A stretch of DNA of 18,365 bases from BMS3ABIN03 sp964418885 (lineage in GTDB: Bacteria; Bacteroidota; Ignavibacteria; Ignavibacteriales; Ignavibacteriaceae). Positions within the stretch are counted from its first letter, which is position 1, and the number at the start of each line of letters is the position of its first letter. Location: the NCBI GenBank assembly GCA_964418885.1, contig CAYQNW010000072.1, forward strand, positions 1 to 18,365. Reading direction: 5' to 3'. This document shows, in pieces, positions 6,630 to 13,525 of this stretch. The position numbers and the translations under genes are program-made. Below the pieces are notes generated by a model. That model was not told where the DNA came from. It was given only the letters and a program-made list of their open reading frames with translations, and made no database searches.

Positions 6630-8018
6630 ATGTCAACATTAATAAAAAACGGACGCATCATAACTGCTGAGCAGGATTATGTGGCGGATATTTTCATCGA
6701 AAAAGAAAAAATCACAACTATAGGTAACGATCTAAAATATAAAGCCGACACTGTCATCGATGCAAAAAGTAAATATGTTATCCCCGGCGGAATAGATGTT
6801 CATACTCATCTCGATATGCCATTCGGTGGAACAATGTCAAGCGATGATTTTGAAACCGGGACAAAAGCCGCCGCCTTCGGAGGAACAACTTCGTTTATAG
6901 ATTTTGCTATTCAGCCAAAAGGTGGGAGCCTGCGTGAAGGACTCGATACCTGGAGAGCAAAAGCTGAAGGAAAGGCTACTATCGATTATAGTTTTCATAT
7001 GATCATTACCGATTTACCGGATAAACGCCTAAGCGAAATGGATGATATGGTAAAAGAAGGTATAACAAGCTTTAAATTATTTTTAGCATACCCCGGTGTT
7101 TTAATGGTAGATGATGCTACGATTTATAAAGCGATGCAGCAAACAAAAAAGAACGGCGGACTTGTTTGTATGCATGCAGAAAACGGAATGACGATAGATA
7201 TAATTGTAAAGCAAATGGTAGCCGAAGGTAAACTGGCTCCGAAGTATCATGCATTCAGCCGTCCTGCTGCTGCAGAAGGTGAATCGACAAACAGGGCAAT
7301 TGCTTTGGCTGAAATGGCTGGAACTCCTGTTTATATTGTTCACCTAACTTGTAATGACGCACTTACAAAAGTTTCTGAAGCACGTGATAGAGGTTTACCC
7401 GCTTATGCAGAAACCTGTACTCAATATCTTTACCTCTCCACAGACGATATAAGTAAACCCGGCTTTGAAGGAGCGAAATATGTTTTCTCTCCCCCGGTAA
7501 GAGAAAAATGGCACCAGGAAAAATTATGGGCGGGACTTCAGCAAAATGATTTGCAGGTTGTTTCAACAGACCATTGCCCGTTTAATTTTAAAGGGCAAAA
7601 AGAACTTGGTAAAGATGACTTCACAAAAATTCCCAATGGCGGTCCCGGAATAGAAAACCGCGTACAATTATTATATGATGGTGGTGTAAATGATGGAAGG
7701 ATTTCTGTTAACCGCTGGGTTGAATTGATTTCTACTAACCCGGCAAAGCTCTTCGGAATGTACCCGCGTAAGGGTGCTATCTCTATCGGTTCTGATGCAG
7801 ACATTGTTATCTGGGATCCAAATAAAGAGCATACAATCTCGGCTAAGACACATCATATGAATGTTGACTACTCGATGTTCGAAGGAAAGAAAGTAAAAGG
7901 TAATGCTGAAACTGTTCTTTCACGCGGCGAGGTTATTGTTCAGAATAACGAATTTAAAGGTAAAAAAGGAAGAGGTAATTTTATTAAGCGTGATGCGTTT
8001 GCAGGTGCATGGGAATAA
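6630..8018 (+). CDS. hydA: Dihydropyrimidinase (D-hydantoinase family)
   Basis: Binuclear-metal amidohydrolase that opens dihydrouracil or dihydrothymine to the N-carbamoyl-beta-amino acid, second step of the reductive pathway. 462 residues, full length. Metal ligands: His58 and His60 in GGIDVHTHLDMPFGGT, carboxylated Lys149 in TSFKLFLAYPG, His182 in CMHAENG, His238 in YIVHLTC, and Asp314 in STDHCPFNFKGQKELG. The substrate stretch DFTKIPNGGPGIENR and the tail ETHHMNVDYS-type block (here KTHHMNVDYSMFEG) are characteristic of dihydropyrimidinase/D-hydantoinase and exclude allantoinase and dihydroorotase. Neighbouring preTA and beta-ureidopropionase supply the steps before and after. Hydantoin itself could be an adventitious substrate. 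Confidence in family and role is high. Confidence 0.96.
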   Translation: MSTLIKNGRIITAEQDYVADIFIEKEKITTIGNDLKYKADTVIDAKSKYVIPGGIDVHTHLDMPFGGTMSSDDFETGTKAAAFGGTTSFIDFAIQPKGGSLREGLDTWRAKAEGKATIDYSFHMIITDLPDKRLSEMDDMVKEGITSFKLFLAYPGVLMVDDATIYKAMQQTKKNGGLVCMHAENGMTIDIIVKQMVAEGKLAPKYHAFSRPAAAEGESTNRAIALAEMAGTPVYIVHLTCNDALTKVSEARDRGLPAYAETCTQYLYLSTDDISKPGFEGAKYVFSPPVREKWHQEKLWAGLQQNDLQVVSTDHCPFNFKGQKELGKDDFTKIPNGGPGIENRVQLLYDGGVNDGRISVNRWVELISTNPAKLFGMYPRKGAISIGSDADIVIWDPNKEHTISAKTHHMNVDYSMFEGKKVKGNAETVLSRGEVIVQNNEFKGKKGRGNFIKRDAFAGAWE

Positions 8019-8024
8019 ACATTT

Positions 8025-8135
8025 TATGATCTGGATATTTTCGATTTGATGAATTTAACACATTAAACATGTGTGAGTAATACAAACAAATAACTAAACA
8101 TTAAAATCTTCAAATCAACAAATCACTAATTCGAC
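8025..8135. repeat. Degenerate second AAATCNNN repeat region, with a small central hairpin
   Basis: The 124-base dihydropyrimidinase-permease gap ends in AAATCTTC, AAATCAAC, AAATCACT and AATTCGAC (8104-8135), the same 8-base phase as the array before preT, here ending 7 bases before the permease ATG. The left side (8025-8056) has GATTT/GATATTT words in the opposite orientation but with broken phase. In between, ACACAT (8058-8063) pairs with ATGTGT (8069-8074) over a 5-base loop. This looks like an older or partial copy of the same repeat family. Confidence 0.6.
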
Positions 8136-8142
8136 ATATTTT

Positions 8143-9603
8143 ATGAAAAGTTTTTATGACCCCGAACTTTTTGAAACCGATGTTTCTACAATAGAAAATC
8201 AAAGCCTGATCAATCCTGATATTTCTCCTACAAAAATTTCTCAACGATCATGGGGAACTTATAACATTGCCGCACTCTGGATTGGAATGAGTGTTTGCAT
8301 TCCAACCTATATGCTTGCAAGCGGATTGATAGCGGGTGGAATGAACTGGTGGCAGGCGATGTTAACTATCGCACTTGGGAATGTGATTGTTTTAATCCCG
8401 ATGATCTTAAACGCACACGCCGGAACAAAATATGGTATCCCCTTCCCTGTTCTTTCAAGAGCATCCTTTGGAACGAAAGGCTCGAATATCCCTGCATTAT
8501 TAAGAGCCATTGTTGCTTGTGGTTGGTTCGGAATTCAAACGTGGATTGGAGGACAGGCATTTAACTCTTTGATCATTCTCATTCTGCCAAGCTGGGCTGT
8601 TTTTTCATTCGGACCGGCGATTGGCTTTTTAATTTTCTGGGGCTTGAATGTTTACTTTATTGTGAAAGGAATCGATTCGATAAAATGGCTGGAATCTTTT
8701 GGTGCACCATTTTTGCTTTTGGTTGGATTGGGATTATTGATCTGGGCTTATGTTAATGCAGATGGATTCGGACCTATCTTAAGTCAACCGAGTACTTTTA
8801 CTTCTGCCGGTGATTTCTGGAAATTTTTCATTCCTTCACTAACAGGAATGGTTGGATTCTGGGCAACGTTATCGCTTAACATTCCCGACTTTACTCGTTT
8901 TGCAAAAAGTCAGAAATCACAAATGCTTGGGCAAGCCCTAGGACTACCTCCAGCGATGATTGTCTTTTCCTTTATAGGGATTGCGGTTACTTCGGCTACG
9001 GTTATTATTTATGGAGAAGCAATCTGGGATCCTGTTGTTTTACTTTCGAAATTTGATAACCCGGTAGTTGTAGTTATTTCTTTACTTTCATTGATGATTG
9101 CCACGCTAACAACAAACATTGCTGCAAATGTCGTTTCCCCTGCAAATGATTTTACAAATCTTTCTCCCAAACATATTAATTTTGTTAAAGGTGGTTTGAT
9201 CACTGCTTTTATGGGAATTGCAATGATGCCATGGAAACTTCTTTCAGATTACAGTTCTTATATTTTCGGATGGCTGATCGGGTACTCTAGTTTTCTTGGT
9301 CCCATAGCCGGAATACTCATATGCGATTACTTTATTTTAAGAAAAAGAATTTTAGCTTCAAAAGATTTATATGATCCCGCGGGAGTCTATAAATATAAAA
9401 AAGGATTCAACCCAAAAGCTGTGTATGCACTTCTTGCAGGAGTAATTGTTGCACTGATTGGATTGATCGTTCCAGCGCTCGGATTTCTATATGATTACGC
9501 GTGGTTTGTTGGGTTTGCAGTTTCGTTTTTGGTTTATTTGATACTAATGAAGAATACAATTAAAGAGACCACTGCTACACGAAAATTTTCAAACATAAGC
9601 TGA
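8143..9603 (+). CDS. NCS1-family nucleobase/hydantoin-type permease (probable uracil/cytosine importer)
   Basis: Integral inner-membrane symporter of 486 residues with about 12 hydrophobic spans. NCS1 hallmarks: N-terminal SQRSWGTYNIAALWIGMSV, GNVIVLIPMILNAHAG, KYGIPFPVLSRASFG, ACGWFGIQTWIGGQA and GFWATLSLNIPDFTRF. Trp128 and Gln132 in WFGIQ and Trp240 in GFWATL appear to match the substrate-binding Trp and Gln of the hydantoin transporter Mhp1 (aligned by motif, not computed). Members import cytosine, uracil, allantoin, hydantoin or thiamine with Na+ or H+; the gene neighbours point to a pyrimidine base. No Shine-Dalgarno is evident; the ATG follows the AAATCNNN repeat. The next gene starts 6 bases after its stop, so the two are almost certainly co-transcribed. 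Confidence 0.92.
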   Translation: MKSFYDPELFETDVSTIENQSLINPDISPTKISQRSWGTYNIAALWIGMSVCIPTYMLASGLIAGGMNWWQAMLTIALGNVIVLIPMILNAHAGTKYGIPFPVLSRASFGTKGSNIPALLRAIVACGWFGIQTWIGGQAFNSLIILILPSWAVFSFGPAIGFLIFWGLNVYFIVKGIDSIKWLESFGAPFLLLVGLGLLIWAYVNADGFGPILSQPSTFTSAGDFWKFFIPSLTGMVGFWATLSLNIPDFTRFAKSQKSQMLGQALGLPPAMIVFSFIGIAVTSATVIIYGEAIWDPVVLLSKFDNPVVVVISLLSLMIATLTTNIAANVVSPANDFTNLSPKHINFVKGGLITAFMGIAMMPWKLLSDYSSYIFGWLIGYSSFLGPIAGILICDYFILRKRILASKDLYDPAGVYKYKKGFNPKAVYALLAGVIVALIGLIVPALGFLYDYAWFVGFAVSFLVYLILMKNTIKETTATRKFSNIS

Positions 9604-9609
9604 ATTAAC

Positions 9610-10014
9610 TTGAGTATAGGTTTCAGCATAACAAAAAGAAGATTATGGACGCTGGTACTACTTCTGATAATCATTCCTATCGGTTTTGCTACCAAACTTT
9701 ATTCCGGGCCGGGTAAGGATTGGGTAAACAATTCGCTTGGTGGTGTATTTTATGAAATGTTTTGGTGTTTGTTTATTTATTTTGTTTTCATAAAACTAAA
9801 GAATTGGAAAATTGCAATATCTGTATTTATTGCAACCGGCATAATAGAAATTATTCAACTCTGGCATCCACCGTTTTTAGAATTTATCAGAAGTTACTTC
9901 ATTGGCAGAACTATACTCGGTACCTCATTTAGCTGGCTTGATTTTATTTATTATTTTATCGGGTGTGGAATCGGTTATTTGTTATTAAATAGGTTACATA
10001 GATTAAACAATTAG
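9610..10014 (+). CDS. DUF2809 family small membrane protein, function unknown
   Basis: 134-residue protein with about four membrane-spanning stretches (roughly residues 11-28, 46-62, 68-84 and 107-126). It fits the DUF2809 pattern: a basic N-terminus, an early GFATKLYSGPGKDWVNN block, then GGVFYEMFW, IIEIIQLWHPPFLEFIRS, and a GTSFSWLDFIYYFIGCGIGY end. No catalytic residues are recognisable and I assign no function. The start is a TTG at 9610, 6 bases after the permease stop; no ATG occurs before residue 49, which would remove the first span. Tight spacing means it is translated with the permease, so an accessory role in uptake is possible but unproven. Confidence 0.8.
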   Translation: MSIGFSITKRRLWTLVLLLIIIPIGFATKLYSGPGKDWVNNSLGGVFYEMFWCLFIYFVFIKLKNWKIAISVFIATGIIEIIQLWHPPFLEFIRSYFIGRTILGTSFSWLDFIYYFIGCGIGYLLLNRLHRLNN

Positions 10015-10071
10015 AAAATTTTTATCAATTTATTAATATGAAATATCACTCATAAAACTGGAATTAATAAA

Positions 10072-10512
10072 ATGGATAAATTCTTACAGGTCGCACTTGA
10101 AGAAGCAAAAAAAGGATTGGAAGAAGGAGGAATTCCAATAGGTTCTGTTTTAGTAATTGATGGAAAAATTGTTGGTCGTGGACATAACCGGCGTGTTCAA
10201 AAAGGAAGTGCCATCCTTCACGCTGAAATGGATTGTCTTGAAAATACTGGCAGGTTAAAAGCACGAGATTATAAAAAGGCAATTCTCTATTCTACACTGT
10301 CTCCCTGTGATATGTGCAGCGGTACGGCTTTGCTATATAAAATTCCAAAAGTAGTAATTGGAGAAAATAAAACTTTCCAGGGACCGGAAGACTACGTTCG
10401 TTCACGCGGAGTGGAAATAGAAATATTAAACGATCCGGAATGCATAAAACTTATGGAAGATTTCATTTCTGCTAAACCTGAACTATGGAATGAAGATATC
10501 GGCGAAGATTGA
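10072..10512 (+). CDS. Cytosine deaminase, yeast-type (CDA-fold zinc hydrolase)
   Basis: Zinc deaminase of 146 residues converting cytosine to uracil, which would feed the reductive pathway next to it. Zinc site: His50 with catalytic Glu52 (HAE), and Cys79 and Cys82 (PCDMC). Beyond the general nucleoside-deaminase motifs, the protein shares with yeast Fcy1 the blocks GGIPIGS, GRGHNRRVQKGSA, LENTGRL, LYSTLSPCDMCSG, IPKVVIGEN and the terminal LWNEDIGE that covers the active site. These separate it from TadA tRNA-adenosine deaminase and guanine deaminase, and it is unrelated to the amidohydrolase CodA of E. coli. It is 57 bases after DUF2809, same strand, last gene of the cluster. No ribosome site is seen. 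Related pyrimidines or isocytosine remain possible substrates. Confidence 0.87.
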   Translation: MDKFLQVALEEAKKGLEEGGIPIGSVLVIDGKIVGRGHNRRVQKGSAILHAEMDCLENTGRLKARDYKKAILYSTLSPCDMCSGTALLYKIPKVVIGENKTFQGPEDYVRSRGVEIEILNDPECIKLMEDFISAKPELWNEDIGED

Positions 10513-10514
10513 TC

Positions 10515-10551
10515 AGCCCCGAATGCACGAATTATTCGTAAATTAGCGGCT
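10515..10551. terminator. Imperfect hairpin between convergent genes, possible bidirectional terminator
   Basis: AGCC (10515-10518) pairs with GGCT (10548-10551), C10520 with G10546, AAT (10522-10524) with ATT (10542-10544), and ACGAA (10527-10531) with TTCGT (10535-10539) over loop TTA. It lies exactly between the cytosine deaminase stop and the convergent CGNR gene. No long T-run follows on the + side; on the - side the regulator's end is A-rich. Could equally be a dispersed repeat with GAATGCACGAATTATTCGT at its core. Confidence 0.4.
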
Positions 10552-10566
10552 TAATTACATGAGAAA

Positions 10567-11184
10567 TCAAGCTTTTTCTTTTTTCCTATAATAATAACGT
10601 TTTGCTTTATCAATGCTGCCGCAGGTTTGCATATTGCACCAAACCCTGCTGTTGTTTTTGCTTCTATCCAAAAAAAGCCAGCCGCATGCATTACATTCCT
10701 TATACCTGTTTACAGAAACTGCAGTGAAAATATCAAAAGCATCTTTAAAGATGATCCACAAAGGTTCCATCAAATTAATTTTGCTTTCATTCCAGCCTAA
10801 ATCAATTTTCCCCTTATTAAACTTAAAAGCCAAATTGGATAACGAATCTGACAAAGCAGAATTAAAATCTTCAATAAAGGTCTCATCTATCAGCTTATTA
10901 TGAATAATTGATGAAAAGATTTTATATAGTAATTCCCTTTTTAATTTTATTTCTAAAAGCATTTTTTCGGCGTTTTTATTATTTCCCATTGCAAAATCTC
11001 TTAGCTTTTTAATTCTGTCTTTTGGAAGCAGCTTAACTTTTTCACACCAATCAAGAAGACTATCATACGTTTCCAGATAGTCATAAATACCTTCCTCTTT
11101 TCTGGAATGAATTGTATTAGTGAAATTAAAACAATGACAACCACCATCCAGCAATAGTGTTTTGATACTTCTTTCTTTGCTCAT
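10567..11184 (-). CDS. ABATE-domain / CGNR zinc-finger transcriptional regulator
   Basis: 205-residue putative stress- or ligand-responsive regulator. The N-terminal part (about 10-140) matches the ABATE (DUF1470) pattern, with GGCHCFNFTNTIHSR, a YDSLLDWCEKV block and helical segments. The C-terminal zinc finger has Cys164 and Cys167 (ECNACGWLFLDRSKNNSR) and Cys183 and Cys188 (VWCNMQTCG), followed by a basic tail KAKRYYYRKK. The family-defining CGNR motif is CGSI here (188-191), so the Asn and Arg usually present are replaced. It is divergent from the CBM9-DUF5916 gene across 116 bases containing a palindromic operator-like site, which suggests control of that gene and perhaps itself. Ligand unknown. 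A poor -35/-10 pair may exist on the - strand around 11202-11232 but I do not rely on it. Confidence 0.85.
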   Translation of the reverse strand: MSKERSIKTLLLDGGCHCFNFTNTIHSRKEEGIYDYLETYDSLLDWCEKVKLLPKDRIKKLRDFAMGNNKNAEKMLLEIKLKRELLYKIFSSIIHNKLIDETFIEDFNSALSDSLSNLAFKFNKGKIDLGWNESKINLMEPLWIIFKDAFDIFTAVSVNRYKECNACGWLFLDRSKNNSRVWCNMQTCGSIDKAKRYYYRKKEKA

Positions 11185-11242
11185 TTTAATAAGGATTATT
11201 TTTCATCATAAAAAAATAACGATTTTACCATCAATATACAGT

Positions 11243-11270
11243 TTGACAGTGAGAATATTTTTATTATATT
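11243..11270 (+). promoter_or_regulatory. Sigma70-like promoter of the CBM9-DUF5916 gene
   Basis: TTGACA at 11243-11248 and TATATT at 11265-11270 with a 16-base spacer. The expected transcription start, near 11277, falls within the adjacent palindrome. This is the best consensus promoter seen in the window; the Bacteroidetes-type TTTG/TAnnTTTG form is not complete here. Confidence 0.6.
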
Positions 11271-11271
11271 C

Positions 11272-11299
11272 TTACCAGTATAACTAATATTACTGGTAA
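11272..11299. promoter_or_regulatory. Perfect 9-bp-arm palindrome, candidate operator
   Basis: TTACCAGTA (11272-11280) and TACTGGTAA (11291-11299) are perfect inverted repeats separated by 10 bases. The site starts one base after the -10 element, covers the expected transcription start and ends one base before the ATG at 11301. A repressor bound here would block the promoter; in RNA it would form a 9-bp stem at the 5' end. A TTACCA half-site also lies at 11225-11230, towards the divergent CGNR regulator. Binding by that regulator is inference from position. Confidence 0.6.
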
Positions 11300-11300
11300 T

Positions 11301-13484
11301 ATGATTTTTTTATATAAAACGTTTTTATTTCTTTATCTATCTTCTGAGATCCTTTTTTCACAAAATGTCTTAACAGCTAAGCTTGTACAAAGTAATTTGG
11401 ATATAGATGGAAAACTGGATGAAAAGGAGTGGGTGAATGCGGACAGTATTAATAACTTAGTCCAGATTGAACCTGATAACGGAAGGCTTTCTGAATTTCC
11501 AACCGTTGTAAAGGTTTTATACAATTCTGAATTTCTTTTCATCGGTGGTAAATGTTATTTCAATGGAAAAGAGAATAGTGTGCGTGTACCGGATTTTAAG
11601 CGTGATTTTGTATTTGAAGAATCCGATGGCTTTGGAGTAATCCTGGATCTCTTTAACGATAAAAGAAATGCCACAGCTTTTTTCGTAAATCCATTAGGTG
11701 TGCAAAGAGATGAAATGGTTTTTGACGAAAAAATTGTTGATGAAAACTGGAATACAAAATGGTATGCCGAAACAACCGTTAAAAATTCCTGCTGGACTTT
11801 CGAAATTGCAATCCCATGGTCTTCAATAAGATATTCTCAGGATGCTGACAGCTTTGGAATAAACTTTATCAGACTTGATAGAAAATCTAATGAGCTAAGT
11901 GCATGGGTTCCTTTCCCTAGAACTTATACGATGTTCAGATTAGATTATGAAGGTACACTAAACGGGATTAAAACTCCTTCGCCCCATAATGAAATAAGAT
12001 TCACTCCATATTTATTAATGCAAAACGGTATTGATGAAAATGGAACCGGAACCGGTCAATCGAAGAAATTAAAACCGGGAGGAGATGTAAAGTGGGCGGT
12101 AAATAGTAACACTACCCTGGATGTTACAGCTAATACCGATTTTGCTCAGGCGGATTTTGACCGGGATATTATTAACCTTACAAATTTCGATATTTCACTC
12201 CCCGAACAAAGACAATTTTTTCTTGAAAGTGCAGGTCTTTTTAAAGCAGGTAATACAGATGGAATTATCGAACCATTCTTCAGCAGAAGGATTGGAATTA
12301 ATGACAACAATAACCCGATTCCGATGGATGGAGGTTTACGTCTCGTGCATAGAGATGTTGTAAGAAATTATGGGGTACTGGCAGCATTAACACATATCCC
12401 CGACTCTTCCAAAAATCTTTTTTTGATCGGCAGATATTCACAAAATTATGGAACACAAAACAGGTTCGGTCTTTTAACGACCTACCTCAGGGATAGCTTC
12501 AACAATGGGAACAATATTAATTTAGTAAATACTCTTGATGGTTTTATCAGGTTCGATGACAATCTTTCATTCAACTGGATGGTTTCCAGCTCACTATATT
12601 CGCTGAACAATTTAAATGATGAATCAGTTTCTAAACAAAATTTTTACGGATATGCACAAACTGCGTCAATTACTTATCTAACAGAAGATTTTCATCTTTA
12701 TTTAAACAACTTCTTGATCTCAAAAGATTATTATGCTGAAAGCGGATTTGTAACGACTAAAAATATAGCTGCCATTGAAAGCGGTACCGATCTATATTTA
12801 AGACCTGAATGGAAACCGGAATTTATAAGAGATTTTGAACCTGCTCTTTATTTGAACTATTACAGAAATCTAACAAACGGGAAACTGAGGCAGTTATATT
12901 TTACAATCTGGCCTGTCTATATTTTATTCCAGAATGGAACTGTAATTTCTGCCAAATGGCTTCCTACCCGAGAAAATTTATATGAGGAGTTTAATCCTTC
13001 AGATGGAATTACAATAGAGAAAGGGAAATATTTTTATAACAGGTATGAATTTAATTTAACTTCAGATCCAAGTGCTTCGTTAAGATATTCTTTTATTATT
13101 TCAACCGGCAGTTACTTCAACGGCTCGTTAGATAAATTAACGTCTAAGATCAGGTATGCACCTATCCCGAATGTTTCAATTTCCCTGAACTATGAACCGA
13201 ACTGGCTAAGAAACATTGGTATTTCCGGAACAGATAAAAAAATTGAAATCATTTCTACTGAATTAAGCCTGGCTTTAAATGCAAAAGTCGGCTTAGCCGG
13301 ATTTTATCAATATAACAGCGAAATGAAATCTTCTTTCGTAAGTCTAAGATTTTCATGGGAATATTCGCCGTTATCATATCTTTACATTTTATATAATTTC
13401 GGGAGAACAAACAGCACATCGGAATCTTATCATAATAATCAAAACCAATTGTTAATTAAGCTATCTTATCAATTTCAATTATAA
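11301..13484 (+). CDS. Secreted CBM9-like / DUF5916 outer-membrane beta-barrel-type protein
   Basis: 727 residues. The N-terminal hydrophobic stretch (MIFLYKTFLFLYLSSEILFSQ) looks like a signal peptide ending near residue 21. Residues about 28-215 form a CBM9/DOMON-like beta domain (LDIDGKLDEKEWVNADSI, VKVLYNSEFLFIGGKCYF, WTFEIAIPWSSIRYS). The rest is DUF5916, with its signature region SNTTLDVTANTDFAQADFD, NLTNFDISLPEQRQFFLES and PFFSRRIGI, then many alternating hydrophobic/polar strands and a final strand LLIKLSYQFQL as expected for outer-membrane barrels. The family is widespread in Bacteroidota and related phyla; ligand and function are not established, though surface carbohydrate binding is often suggested. 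It has its own promoter and palindromic site and is divergent from a CGNR regulator. Start is the ATG at 11301, next to the palindrome. Confidence 0.85.
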   Translation: MIFLYKTFLFLYLSSEILFSQNVLTAKLVQSNLDIDGKLDEKEWVNADSINNLVQIEPDNGRLSEFPTVVKVLYNSEFLFIGGKCYFNGKENSVRVPDFKRDFVFEESDGFGVILDLFNDKRNATAFFVNPLGVQRDEMVFDEKIVDENWNTKWYAETTVKNSCWTFEIAIPWSSIRYSQDADSFGINFIRLDRKSNELSAWVPFPRTYTMFRLDYEGTLNGIKTPSPHNEIRFTPYLLMQNGIDENGTGTGQSKKLKPGGDVKWAVNSNTTLDVTANTDFAQADFDRDIINLTNFDISLPEQRQFFLESAGLFKAGNTDGIIEPFFSRRIGINDNNNPIPMDGGLRLVHRDVVRNYGVLAALTHIPDSSKNLFLIGRYSQNYGTQNRFGLLTTYLRDSFNNGNNINLVNTLDGFIRFDDNLSFNWMVSSSLYSLNNLNDESVSKQNFYGYAQTASITYLTEDFHLYLNNFLISKDYYAESGFVTTKNIAAIESGTDLYLRPEWKPEFIRDFEPALYLNYYRNLTNGKLRQLYFTIWPVYILFQNGTVISAKWLPTRENLYEEFNPSDGITIEKGKYFYNRYEFNLTSDPSASLRYSFIISTGSYFNGSLDKLTSKIRYAPIPNVSISLNYEPNWLRNIGISGTDKKIEIISTELSLALNAKVGLAGFYQYNSEMKSSFVSLRFSWEYSPLSYLYILYNFGRTNSTSESYHNNQNQLLIKLSYQFQL

Positions 13485-13525
13485 CGCGACAGATTCCTTT
13501 GTTAAGTAAATTTATGAACGATTAA

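Noticed and set aside
10613..10903. 96-codon + strand frame antisense to the CGNR gene
   Set aside because: No family resemblance; the opposite strand has a well-supported zinc-finger protein.
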